A stretch of DNA of 64,000 bases, taken from Pelodera strongyloides. Its lineage: Eukaryota > Nematoda > Chromadorea > Rhabditida > Rhabditidae. The stretch's first letter is position 1. Each line of letters starts with the position of its first letter. Both the position numbers and the translations under genes were made by a program. The stretch lies in NCBI GenBank assembly GCA_036852015.1, contig JAANDG010000158.1:124001-188000 (forward strand), read 5' to 3'. Shown here one piece after another: positions 47,792-59,842 of the stretch. A model generated the notes under the pieces. That model saw only the letters and a program-made list of their open reading frames with translations. It was not told where the DNA came from and searched no databases.

Positions 47792-49995
47792 ATGTCGGGA
47801 CTGTCCAGTGCCCGGTTAGGCGTCTACTTCTCTGTCTTGTTTGTTGCGTATGCGGTTAGCACTTATTGCCGTCGTCTTCTGTACGTATTCTCAAAGGAGG
47901 TGTCTTCGGAAATCGGATTTACGAACGAACAGTTTGGTAGGTCGCTAGCACTTTTTCCTTTGAATTCCAAGTCAAGCTGGTGAAGCAGAACACGCCAATT
48001 ACAATTTTCTCGGCTCGGAGGGCTCTAGAAGTCATCAGTATTTCCTTTGGCATTTGAGGAATTTTTTAGCAGGCGAGGTAAACTAAACCAGCGTATCTCC
48101 ATTTACACACGGTATTTATGAATTTACTTGGTGTAACTTGGTTGAACTTTTTGTTCTGTTCTGTTCTATGTTTCTTGATCGTAGTGAAAGTACTTTGTGC
48201 GGACGACTGTGAGTGTAAATAGCACTTTTCCACTATCGTTATCTCTTTCAAAAGCAAGCACCAAACACCGGTAGATAGCCTTTCTGCGAAGCAACATTTC
48301 AGGTTTAGTATTATTTTGTATGTTAAGTTTTCCTATTGTAATTCAGTTCAAGTGTTTCAAGTTTTTGAATTTTCAAGTTCCAGTACTATTTTGTTGCCAT
48401 ATGAGCCGGATGAGCCCTCTTGTGTTTTATAATTATAACTGCTGGATTTTCACATATATTTTATCTCCTTTGACTTTGTTGTCGCTTTCGCCTGTTTCGC
48501 CATGTTTTTTTTGTATTTACTGTTGCAGGAAAGTTACTTCCGCGTCCACGTCCACGATAAGTAAATTTTAACAATAAGCGAAGTATTGAAGCGCAATTTT
48601 ACTGTCACATTTTGAATTTCAGCAATTAATTTCCGTATGCTAATTTGTAAACTTCTTTTCATCAGTATCCGAGCTTACCTGGTACTAGGCGTCGCGATCT
48701 TTGGTTTTCTTGGTCTGTTTATGGCCTATTTCTATTTCTTTTATTCAACCTGCGAACATGTTGTGTTCTACGTACTACTTTCTACATTTTCACTCAATCC
48801 CTACTATTTCAGATGATAAAATAGTGACCGAGCGGTAAAGAAGCAACTATAACAAACGTGAACGTGAACTGTTCGCTTATTCGGGAAATTATAATTTTGT
48901 AAGTTTTTTTTATATATAAATTTGGTAGTGACACTAAAGACATATTGTTCTGATCTCTTGCAAAACGGAATTTGTCTTGAAATGTAGTATGCTGTTTTGC
49001 GCATCATATTCCTTAGGGCGCATTCGAGTTGCACATTTTCCGGAAAAGAAAAGAAAAAAGTGGTTCGAGATGGACACCCAGAAAAAAAATAATACACGCA
49101 AAATAATTGTCGAAAATGCAATTGTACCGTAATTGAAACTAAAACCAATCGATCATTTGCATGTGTATGCGTGGCAATTGCATTCTTTTCTGGTGAAATC
49201 CATCTCGAACCAAAAGTTTTCTTTTCTTTTCCGGAAAATGTCCAACTCGAATGCGGCCTTAGGAATATTTCCCTTGATTATTTCGATTTATTACGAGGAA
49301 AAAGCGTGTATTTTGCCTTGAGAACGACATATGAATGACTGACTACTATGTGGTAGTTTGACTGAATCATGCTACATGATGAAAAAGAATAAAATGATTG
49401 TATGTGGAAATATTGAATCTTTAATATTGTCTTTTTTTATAGGGACGTCTTATTGTATGGTTGGCTACAATGGTTCGGACCCCGTTAATGGGGTCGAGCT
49501 CACATCCGCCGACTATTCTGAAGCGGGACTCGTCTCGGGAATTGCGACCAGAGCCATTATTCAGGTAAAGAAAGATATTCTGATTTATTTCAAAAATGTC
49601 TGCGAGCCGAATCGTGTATGTGAGATACGGCAACGCTGCAGTTCAGTTCTCTGTCAATGGTGGCTCTAATCTTGGTGTAATTGTAATTTTTAAAGGTAAC
49701 ATCGTTCCGTAGTACCTAACACGGGGAGTAGTAATTCAACAAACAAAAGACGCACAGTAGTAACTATTCAAGTTTTCCCTTCCCTTCCCATAGCCCTTTG
49801 TAATATTTGGAAGAACGAAGTAACCTGTTGTTCATTCATAATCGAACCTTTGAGTTTTGTAGTTGGAGTCATCATGATTAATTTGATTTTTACGATTTCA
49901 GCCGCTGGACGTTCTGAAGATCCGTTTTCAATTACAAGAGGAACCCATACGCGGTCAATTGAGTGGAAAGTATAAGGTATTATTTTTTTTATTAA

Positions 49996-50092
<97 letters not shown>

Positions 50093-53000
50093 TATTATTA
50101 TTATTATTATTATTTATTACTACGCGCGCTTTGTAGCTTCTTGTTTATTTATTACATCAAAGTTGTAATGAATTATGAGTGTTTCTGAGAATGGACCCAT
50201 TGGTTTCCATTTTCCTTGTGGTATTTTTATTTTAAATAAACTTTTCCTCTTTGATTATTGTCCACGTTTCAGGGTGTCATCCAGTCTATCAGTGTGATTG
50301 TTAAAGAGGAAGGTGTGTCTGCTTTTTGGAAAGGCCATGTCCCCGCCCAGGGCCTCTCCGCCATGTACGGACTTGTACAGTTTTCATCGTTTGAGTGGTT
50401 CACGAGACAGGTGAGACTATTATTTTTCCATTTATTCTGTCTTTAGTCTTTGTGAGATTATTTATTCCCCTTAACTTCGTGCCAAGCTATCGTATAGTGT
50501 TACCGAAAATTAGGAAAAGGACGGAGAGTTTGCTTAACTGTGAGGGTTTCCACAAGATAAAATGTGCAAGAGTTGTTTCCATTGGTGAGGATGGTGTCGT
50601 GGGGTTAGTTGTTTGTGGACTCGGTCCTGTTTTGAATACAGCCACATTTGGACGCATATTAGTTAGAAATCAAAATCAGTTGAGTAACATGTGCACACTG
50701 AGTAGTGAGTAGTTGTTAAGAGTTAGGTGCGATTGTTGATTGTTCAGGCGTCCGTGCGGTTACAACCCACAGCCAGATGGCAAGGCGCGGCGGATTTTGT
50801 GTGCGGTGGTCTCGCCGGTTGTGCCGCTATGACCGCTGCGATGCCGTTGGATGTTATACGAACAAGACTGGTTGCACAGGGACATGGACGGGTGCGTTTT
50901 TCATTTTCACTAGTCTTTTACTTTGAGTTTCGGATTTTTTGGGTTACAAGGGGAAGGGGTTATTATCCTTACCGCCGATGAATATAAGGCGTGCGCCTTA
51001 AAAAAGCGAAATACCGGCCGGTTTTTGAAACGCATCGTGGACAGCTGAATTCCTACGTATTTACGATAATTTGCTCAAATTTAGCTCGATTTTTTTATAT
51101 TCTAATTTATGGTCATATGCATAAGGCGCATCAGAATGATGGTGTACTCGGTGTGTTTCAAAAACCGGCCGGTATTTCGCTTTAAATTCTGTTTTTGGCC
51201 CAAACCTTGGATGTCTTGATTTATTAGGTTTCCTGGTTAGACAACTCGGAATTTGATTAACATGTAGCCAACTCGGGAGGGGAAAGTCTGCTTTTGCCAG
51301 TAGTTCATCTCTCATTCATTTTTTTTTGTTTACTTCAGCTGACGAAGCAAAAACCAGTGGATTGGGTATCCATCTATGTGTTGTGTATTTTGGTGTAAAC
51401 TAGTGGGCCATGGGGGTTCCACTTAGAACCATTTTACTCGTACATTCATTGTTTACTCTTGACGGGTGTAGGTTATTATGGGTTCACTGGTTTACACCGG
51501 TATGGTGTTTGTGTTAGATAGACGAAATTGTTCCGAACGTAAAGTAAATATAGTGCGTAAGGAATACGTCGCATTAGGCCGTAAGTAGAGCCGACGCCGC
51601 CTTTGGTAAGCATCCTGACCATGTTAGCTCGGTAGCCGGTTGTTTTGGTGAATGTATTATTGATATGTTTCACTGTGGAGTTTTATAATGAACAAGAGAG
51701 TGGGAGTCACTTATTCGATGTTATTAGTATGGTATGGTGCGTGAATGATTTTACTCCCTGAGGCCGTATTCACCAACACACAGGGAACCCTCCCCCTCCC
51801 TAGGCTCACGAGCGCTCTGAATATCTTCTGCTCTCGAACTCTCTACACACTCTTTAGCTCCTTGTGGAGGCCAGGGAGGGCTCCCTGCGTGTTTGTGAAT
51901 GTGAATACGGCCGATCGCTGATGTATGCTCGTCTTTCGGTGTAAAATAGGTCGAGTTATGCGGAGCAGGAGCTGATACATTTCAACGAGTATTATTTTAT
52001 TTAGAAAGTCTATCGCGGAATGACGCACGCTGTTGCGAGTATATGGAGACGAGAGGGAGTGCCAGGATATTTCAGAGGGTATTTATTTTTGTTAATTTGT
52101 TTGCCCTTTAATGATTTCTAGAAGTCTTACAGTTCGGCCGTCTCTTGGTGGGATTTTAGTCATGCACTGTTTTTATGATTTACAGCCTACTTACTCACCA
52201 GATTCGCAGAAACGTTTTTTATTCCCGAGAATCTACAGGCTATTCTTTTTTTAGTAATCAACATGAAAATCTATAGTTTGACATATAAAACCAGAAAACA
52301 GCTCCCTGCAAAGTCGTATAGTTTCTTGGCCAGTATTTCGTAAGCCTTTTTGATGAAAGACATATTAGTACGTCAGTTGACGGTTTTTTTGTGGTAAACG
52401 AAATGTTTATCATGTACAGATCGAACATCTTTAGTGATCTTACTCATTCAAGTATTTTTTATTAATACCTTGTTTCAAATTCTTGTTCAATGTTCAATTT
52501 CCGATGATCCGTTGTTTTAGATGGGTGCCTTCAATTGTGCAAATCGCCCCATATACCGGACTTCAGTTTATGCTCTACAATTTGTTTATGAAATGGTGGA
52601 CTCGCTTTATACGAGAACACGAATCAAGTGGGTACTTTTTATGTCTTTTTCTATGTGTTTGATTTCTCCCACGCATGTTGTTGTTGTGTTCTAATAACTA
52701 ATTGCTGCTTGTTTACCTTTGCGTTTTGACGATTTGCTTTCTGCTTGAACACTAGAGTGATTTTATTTACTGTCGTTGAATAGCCGCTTTTTAACCATGT
52801 GTTAATCAAAATCAACCTTTGCCCCATGTACTGTACGCTAATTTTGGTCTATTCTGGTCCACTTTTGGTCCGTTCATGTGCCTTTGTTGTATATGAATGC
52901 ATGTGTCTATGATATGTCTAAAAACCGGTTGTGATACCTTTAATCCCTTGTCTCAGCCTACACTGTTTGTGTATTATGTGTGTGTACCATTGCTAACATG

Positions 53001-56000
53001 GTGAGCTAACCCTTTGTTTCCCTACCTATCCTATTGTTGTTGTGCAGAGATTTTCTTGCGCCGCATGGACATTCTAATGAACCGTGTGGACGAATGGGAT
53101 TGTGATATCGATTTTTCGAAAGATGAACCGCTTTCGCAACCTCAAGATGGCCTCGGACCCCTTGTGTATAGAATTGGAAGTGGTCGCGTTGGTTGGTAGT
53201 CTTTGCCTCCTGGTTTATTGATTATTCTGCTTTGTGTGTTTGTCGTTATGTGTGTAGTATTCACGTGTTATGTTATATGTTAATGGTGTGTGAAATACTT
53301 GATACTTACGTATTGATGTAACCAGTAACCCACTAGCACACTTACCCTGTAAACTGTTGCCAGATATGAGGGGACATAGAATTGGGTGTTTCAGTCTATT
53401 GTGGACTTGTGGATAATTTCTTACGATTTTTCCTCGCATCGTCGTGGTGAATTGCCAGTAATCGTAGAAGGGCGCATACCGTGTATGGCATAGGCATAAT
53501 ATAGGTTGGGTATTCTTTGTGTTTACACATTTCTTTTTAGGCGGAGCACTGCTTTGTGGTGCTGCTGCGGGCACCGTCGCTAAGACCCTACTTTATCCAC
53601 TGGACATGGTTCGACATCGATTGCAGGTAAGCGTGTTTATAACGATGTGATGTGTGGTCCTCCTGCTACTGCTACGTTATACCTTTGTTCGATTGTTATA
53701 TTTTTTCCACTGCGTATTGTTCGAGGTTCGCTTGCAGGCAAGTAATATTTATTGATGTTTGTAACACTATGTAATGCGGTGCGCAACGACCAACGACCAT
53801 TGTTTTTCCCCTTTGAAATAGTATATGTTGTCCTTGAGCCTTGAAACATTTTGTTTGGTTGCTTCATCTGTACCCAGGTACTTGCTGGGATTTATTCTGG
53901 CACCCATAACTGAACCCAACGAAGATCAGCTCGTTTTTTTTTTTGATATTATGTAGGAATTAGATTAGAATATCATGGCCATTTAGTTTGACGGGCTCTT
54001 AAAGCGAAATAGCGGCCGGTTTTTGAAACTCATCGTGGATTCTTACGTATTTTACTCGAATTTAGCTCGATTTTTTATTCTAATTTACGTTCATTTGCAT
54101 AAGCTGCATAAGAATGCGAGAAACGAGCCAATATTTCGCTATAAGCTATTATTCTCTGTTTTAGATGAACGGATTCCAACGTGAAGGTTTTGGAAGAACC
54201 TCAAACTACAATATTGGAATGGTGCGGACGATTGCGCATGTTGTTAAGCATGAATCGATATATGGGCTTTTCAAGGTGCGATTTTTTTACGTTAGTAATT
54301 TTAGATTTAAACTATACTCTGACGCCGCGCACCGGTGCCGGTGTTTCGCTTTCGGCGTCGAGTCGTAGTAAAGCGAAATGCCGGCCGGTTTTTGAAACGC
54401 AGCAAGTACATGAGCATTCTTATGCATCATATGCAAATGAACATGAATTAGAATAAAAAATCGAGCAAATTAGCATAAATACGTAAGAATGAAGTTGCCC
54501 GCGATGCATTTCAAAAACCGACCGGTATTTCGCGTTAAGTTCAAATGTGTTTTTTTTTTCGAAAGCTCATTTATTACTGCTGCAGGGTCTGTGGCCTTCG
54601 CAAATCAAAGCGGCAGCCAATTCTGGATTCGCTTTCCTGTTTTACGAACTGTTCTGTGATATCATTCGATCCAGGAAGAAGCATTATGCGGGGGCGGATT
54701 AGTTTCCTCTTTTTGAAGAATCCTTGAATCTTGAATTCTGTGTTCTATCTTATGAGAACCCTTGGCCCCTATTTTACCCTTTTACGAGATTAAATTTTGC
54801 TCCATGCCATTTTCTCTCTCAGTTCTATGTTCTAGTCCTTGTCCTTTGGAACCCTGTGAATCGTTGTATGTGTGAGTTTATAATGTCTAGGTCCCTTTTT
54901 GGTGTATCTTAGGTTAGCACCATCGTGTCGTGTGCACTAGATTCTGGCCCCGAGTTGCGTCCTTTCGCTCGCAGAATCTTTTTTTTACCACTGCATAATT
55001 CTGCCGGTGTGATTGCCGTTTTCTTGCCTATAGGTTAAATTCAGGGTTGGTAGCTATGGCTGGATTTTTTCATCTGTATGCGACTTAAATTCTAAGTGGT
55101 ACATGGTACGGCTGCTGGCCAACGTACGACTCTGAACCCTGAATGAAGTTGCCTATGCCTTTTGTATGTGCCTCTTCTGTTTATCGCCCGCATTCATTCT
55201 TTGCCTACGGTTCCAGATTTTTAGTTGGCGAAGTGCTCAAAATTTTTAGTCATTATTTGGTTTTCGTTTCCGTCTTTCACATTTCCTTCATTGCTGGCAA
55301 AACAGTCAATTGTTACTTATAGGGACTGTCTTGAGTTCATATCCCGTGTTTTAGACAATGAGTGATTTTTGTATGTAGAGGGTAGAGGGAGGACTAGTTG
55401 GTGGGTTTGCTAGGGATAGCAGTCTTTGCGGGATATTTGCATGAATGCCTGTTACCGTACCCCTAGTCCTGCCTTTATCTTCTGCGCTGCCTTAGCGATT
55501 GGTAGTTTATTAACGCCAGGTTAACTTACACACTAACTAGAAAGCTTGTATTCCACTTGCCCGATTGTCGAATGCATATTAAAATAGAGATTTATAGATA
55601 GGAATAATAAAGAGTGATATATGGTTACTGTAGTTTTTTGTTTGAGCTGTGCTGTATGTAGCACAGCCCTGTGGATGCTATGATATGATACATTGCTTCT
55701 TCACTTTCAGGTAAGATGCATAGTATTGTCCTTTTATTTATAATATACTAGATCACTGAATTTTGAGACATTAGTTCGTCAGAGGATTGGATGTTTGATC
55801 GAATAATGTATTGATTTTCAGGAGTTCTCGTGTCAACACAGGCATTCTGCTTTACAATTTCAAAGACGACGTTCGCGTTTTTGTGTGACAGGATATCTGC
55901 AGTGCGTGTGGGTTTTGAGAGGTTTACTTTATAGTTTATAGTTTTTGTAGATTTGGTGATTAGTGGTTGTGAAGATGTGAAGTGAATAGTCCTGACCTGA

Positions 56001-59000
56001 AATATAAGCTGAAGGGTGATATTTGAGACCATGTGAAGCCATGCGGTATTCCTTGGGTAGCACAGGTTACAGTACTGTATACTGTGTTCTCTGCATTGTT
56101 TAATTTTATGTAGTATTGTAGGCATAGTCTAGCAGTTTTAGTACTGAATATAATAAGCCGTATTATAATTGATGCTCATTGGACTTTGTGGTGTTGGAAT
56201 TGCCACTATTGCTCTTTCTGCGGTTGATTCGTATTCTGCGCTCCTGGCTACTGTAGTGCTAAATGGACTTGGTCAGGGAGCAGGATGGACGCCAAGTGTT
56301 ACGCTTATTAGAAAGGTTGGGTTTTTCTATATTTTAAAAATTGTCATTGATTCGTATTGTGTAGAGGTGCAGATACGAGCTGGAGTTGTATTTTCCATTG
56401 AAATGGTGTCTTCCTTGTAAGGGGGAAATGAATAAAGTTGGGGAACGTCCGAAGTAAATAAAATGCAGAAGAAGTAGACACGTGGTGTGTTTAGTCAAAA
56501 TAAGCTAGTATGCGTTTTCTCTGTCTCACCTCACAAGGAATTAAACTAATATCACGAATCACGTCTGATTACTTAATATAAATTTCTTTGTATGGAATTA
56601 TGGGAATTGGAGGGATTTGCTTTTCACTACGTCTACATCTCAATGTATTTTATGTTTTAGTGGAGCCCAGCCCCGTTGTTCGGATCCTTGTATTCGTTGT
56701 TTGGAGTATCGAATACAATTTCTGGAATGCTACTCCCCTACACGGCGTATTACTACTGGAGAAGCGCTGTTCTGGTGGCAGGTATGTAAATAGCATGGGC
56801 ATGGTCGTTCTTTGTGTTTTCCAAATTCTTCTTAAAGCGAAATACCGGCCGGTTTTTGAAACGCATCGTGGACAACTAAATTTACTCGATTTTCTATTCT
56901 AATTTATGTTAATTTGCGTACGCTGCATAAGAATGCTGATCTACTCGATGTGTTTCAAAAACCGGCCGGTACTTCGCTTTAAAGGGTAATGTTATGTGAC
57001 AGGTTTTCTTTCCTTTATTTAATTTCTGATACTTGGTGTGTATCTTTTTTCATTTAATTTAGGTGGATTTTGTCTGTTGGAGTCTGCTGTGTCTTTGTAT
57101 ATTTTGTGGGATGAAAGTGTGGCGCCGGAACATGTGAATGTGGAGGTGAAGAGGAGTGAAGGGTCTTCTTCCATGCAAATTGTGAGTTGTATATTTTGGC
57201 TTTGTCTTTGTTTTTTTTCTTTGTTTAGGTCCTTTCGTCAGGATAGCGGGATACAGTATGTAGTACGTGGCGGTTCCACCGTCTAGTCGTATTGTATTAC
57301 GTGGCGGTTCCACCGTCTAGTCGTATAGTCTTTTTTTATGTAAAATATGAATTAAATAGCGTATGACGTTCCCATTCCAGTAGTCTCATTAGTGTTTCTT
57401 GATTTTGTGGTGCGGTATTATGGAATTTATTGTGCATGGTATCTCTATTACTATGACTCTGGGCTTCCTTCACTTGGATTATCTACCATTTTGGTTCATT
57501 TTTATTTCATTTAGGTTTTGTCGTCGATGCCTGTCTGGCACAGCGGACTCTTATACGCCGTACCGATTGCTGTAGGTTTTTGGTTTATTTATTCATTCAC
57601 GCGTTGAGGATGACTGGATGCCAGATGCCACATGCCTAGCTGAATTGAATAGGGACTTGATGATGATAATGCTTTCTTGGTTTGAAGGAAGGTTGGGAGA
57701 AACTATTGTTTGACAGTTTGACTGCGTGCATGTAATTTTAGCTCTTAAGGCGAAATACCGGCCGGTTTTTCAAACGTATCGGATACAACAGAATTCTTAT
57801 GCAGCTTATGCAAATGATCATAAATTAGAATAAAAAATCTAGCATATTAGCATAAATAACTCAATTGTCAACGATGAGTTTCAACAACCGACCGGTATTT
57901 CGTTTTAAATTATTTCCGTGTTATGCTATTCTTTTTCGTTTAGGTGCGGACGATTTGTGAAACTTGGATTCCGCAACAGCTTTCTGCCAAGGGATTCGAT
58001 GCAGGATCATTTCTCTTCTTTCTCGAAGTGGGAGGGTAGGCTTTTCTTTTTCATAATTCATTTTAAACATGAGTTAGTCCCAGAATAGCACCATTATTTT
58101 TCTTTCTCTAATTCAATGTAATTTCGTCCTAGAATAGCACCATTATTGTATGTATAATTTTACTATCTTTGTCAGAATGTCTTTGTCGCTTGTTATTTGT
58201 TTCGTTAGCGTTATACTTGTTTGTTTGCTTTTACTGTCTTTTAGCAGTGTCGTAGTTTTTTTTCAGTTTTCAACGGAGCTAAGCTGGAAAGTGACGTCAT
58301 GTCAGTTATGTCTTGACAAACATTAATCTAGTGAGAGGTTGCTATTTTCAGTTTGATTGGTACGCTAGTGTCGGGAAGTATTATGGATTCAATGGCCTCG
58401 AAATCGGGTATTCCGGTGGGTTTAATGTTTATTTATTTATTTGTGACTACATTTTATATGTCATTGATGGACGTATATTGACCTTGTGCAAGATTACGCG
58501 CAATACAAAATACGGAAGTAGGGGCACGTTTTCCTAACTTCCGTATTTTGATGGCTAGTTTCGCATTAAGTCCATTAAGTAATCTCATCTAGTAAGATGT
58601 TGAGTACACGTACACTACCTGAAACATTTATTGGCTAGCCCTTTTTGGTTCTTCGCCGAGGGTCTGCGTTTTTTTTCTCACTATTTTTATAACTTTTCAT
58701 AAAAAAATGTAGTTTGTGTTGTAGACCGCTACCCGACGTGCTACATATGGATCAACCGTTTGTTTAATGCTGATTCTGGCTGCGGCTTGCAATTTTATTG
58801 AGGTAATCTTGTTTTGTTTATGACGTAACCTCTAGTTTTATATTTTATAATTTTATTGGTGTTTGATGATGTGGACTGTACTGTCTGTATACTATTGTAA
58901 TTTATGTATCTTTTTGTTTTGTATATGAGTATCTTGTAACTGTACGTAGAAAACTGTATTTGACTTTTCACGGTTTTTTCGGCGAAAGCGCTTCGTCTTA

Positions 59001-59842
59001 TTTCTTAAATATTTTAGTTTTTGCATGAATCAATTTCAGCAACTACCCGGCTTGTTTGGCTTTTTCTGTGGGGCCGCCTATTTGGTAAGTGATGTCCCTT
59101 TCTGTTTTTATTTAGCTTTTAGCAGAACCTGTAACGTATCTATAAATTTGAACCATGGCTTAAGTTTGTTGTATTCCAACCGTGGCGTAAGTTCGACGTA
59201 AGTATGTTGTATTCTGGGTAGCGTTAGTTTTATAGGGAGCGATTAACGTCTTCGGATTGTCGAATGCCCGTATAGCTCCAGTTCATATGCAGGGTGCTGC
59301 CAGTGCTGTATTGGCTCTGCTATCCAATTGTAAGTCATTATTTATTTCTGAACATGAACTGTAAATGAAAATGTTTGTCTCAAAAAAATATTCACCTTTC
59401 CTCTATGTCTCAGGCAAAAGCGAAGTGGTGGTATAGCGCCTGGGTCGCCCTCCGGGGATGGTGGTACTCGGGTTATGATTTTTTCCTTTATGTGCCATAA
59501 AGTGAAATGTTTCGTAGTTTCCTTTTCTAGCCGGCAGTTCGAAGTTTTTTATTCTTGCCTTGGTCGAATCTTTGTCGCTGGCGCATATAGGATAGATGGA
59601 AATGTTGGCTGAGCATAACCAATTTACTTTCGCGAACCCTTTAAAATTATTTAATTACTATAATTTCAGGTGGTTCAGTGGCTGCTGGTGCCCCTCTCTC
59701 GCTTCTTCTGGGCCCGACTGGACTCCCATCTCTTACGCCTTTGTTTCTTACGGTAGCTGTAATGGTGACGGTAACGTACACCTTCCAATTAGAAATGCAA
59801 ATGGAGGAGGTTAAGGAAGTGGAGAATAAGAAGGAACGGTAA
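47792..59842 (+). CDS. Glucose-6-phosphate transporter-like protein (SLC37A4 family)
   Basis: Twelve exons: 47792-47936, 55822-55907, 56172-56315, 56661-56781, 57063-57181, 57515-57571, 57944-58035, 58352-58415, 58725-58802, 59040-59084, 59236-59329 and 59670-59842 (TAA), 405 residues if all join; human G6PT has 429. Resemblance to that family runs throughout: the N-terminal helix with VAYAVSTYCRR, exon 2 TISKTTFAFLCDRISA, exon 3 VVLNGLGQGAGWTPSVTLIR, exon 7-8 FFLEVGGLIGTLVSGSIMD, and a C-terminal helix before a Glu/Lys tail. Family members of the major facilitator superfamily exchange glucose-6-phosphate for phosphate across the ER membrane. Intron 1 (7.9 kb) contains the whole SLC25A19-like gene on the same strand. 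Exon 3 has no AG acceptor: TAA at 56166-56168 closes its frame just upstream and the preceding bases are AATTG. Joining after CGT at 55907 is the only in-phase solution seen. A split or decaying gene is the alternative. Confidence 0.82.
49013..49262. repeat. MITE family D, copy 2
   Basis: TTAGGGCGCATTCGAGTTGC at the left edge and AACTCGAATGCGGCCTTA at the right. Compared with 29043-29290 the interior is in opposite orientation. Lies in G6PT intron 1. Confidence 0.85.
49441..49456 (+). promoter_or_regulatory. Splice acceptor and leader of the TPC-like gene
   Basis: TTTTTTTATAG ends at 49442, 14 nt before the ATG at 49457. It may be a spliced-leader acceptor. It is also in phase with G6PT exon 1: the single trailing G plus GG, then ACG TCT TAT TGT, leads into the ATG without a stop. 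Confidence 0.5.
49457..54702 (+). CDS. Mitochondrial thiamine pyrophosphate carrier (SLC25A19 family)
   Basis: Ten exons: 49457-49564, 49902-49976, 50273-50410, 50748-50891, 52005-52078, 52521-52627, 53048-53191, 53541-53626, 54165-54275 and 54586-54702 (TAG), giving 367 residues with every phase closed. The three mitochondrial-carrier signatures are present: QPLDVLKIR, MPLDVIRTR and YPLDMVRHR. FWKGHVPAQGLS and the MVGY start match the thiamine pyrophosphate carrier closely. Known members import thiamine pyrophosphate into the matrix in exchange for nucleotides. The protein is longer than the usual 320 residues because exon 7 (VDEWDCDIDFSKDEPLSQPQ) adds about 48 acidic residues between repeats 2 and 3. 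The gene lies wholly inside intron 1 of the G6PT-like gene, same strand. Its own introns carry MITEs and a long TTA repeat. The assignment to SLC25A19 rather than another carrier rests on sequence resemblance recalled from the family. Confidence 0.92.
49998..50117 (+). repeat. (TTA)n microsatellite in TPC intron 2
   Basis: About 40 TTA units with one or two phase slips (at about 50091 and 50114), 21 bp after the exon 2 donor. Confidence 0.95.
50998..51185. repeat. MITE family A in TPC intron 4
   Basis: AAAGCGAAATACCGGCCGGT near the left edge and CCGGTATTTCGCTTTAA at the right. Confidence 0.85.
51760..51912. repeat. MITE family C, copy 3, in TPC intron 4
   Basis: GAGGCCGTATTCACCAACAC at the left and GTGAATACGGCC at the right, with AGGGAACCCTCC and AGGGAGGGCTCC inside. 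Same orientation as the copy at 35424. Confidence 0.85.
53999..54143. repeat. MITE family A in TPC intron 8
   Basis: TTAAAGCGAAATAGCGGCCG at the left; the right arm is shortened (GAGCCAATATTTCGCTATAA) and lies 21 bp before exon 9. Confidence 0.75.
54368..54538. repeat. MITE family A in TPC intron 9
   Basis: GTAAAGCGAAATGCCGGCCG at the left and GACCGGTATTTCGCGTTAA at the right; about 225 bp after the previous copy. Confidence 0.8.
54703..55821. other. TPC 3' flank and end of G6PT intron 1
   Basis: No further exon. An AATAAA at about 55607 could serve the TPC transcript. The acceptor GATTTTCAG at 55821 begins G6PT exon 2. Confidence 0.5.
56832..56982. repeat. MITE family A in G6PT intron 4
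   Basis: TTAAAGCGAAATACCGGCCG at the left and CCGGTACTTCGCTTTAA at the right; 151 bp. Confidence 0.88.
57262..57328 (+). repeat. Tandem duplication in G6PT intron 5
   Basis: TACGTGGCGGTTCCACCGTC followed by TAGTCGTAT occurs twice, about 36 bp apart, 80 bp after the exon 5 donor. Confidence 0.85.
57745..57908. repeat. MITE family A in G6PT intron 6
   Basis: TTAAGGCGAAATACCGGCCG at the left and CCGGTATTTCGTTTTAA at the right. Confidence 0.85.
58506..58550. repeat. Small hairpin in G6PT intron 8
   Basis: Perfect 14-bp arms (CAAAATACGGAAGT and its complement) around 17 nt. Confidence 0.8.

Noticed and set aside
48660..48830. Plus-strand frame with a hydrophobic stretch (YLVLGVAIFGFLGLFMAYF)
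   Set aside because: The preceding acceptor puts this frame out of phase with G6PT exon 1, and it does not resemble the missing TM2, which was found at 55822-55907.
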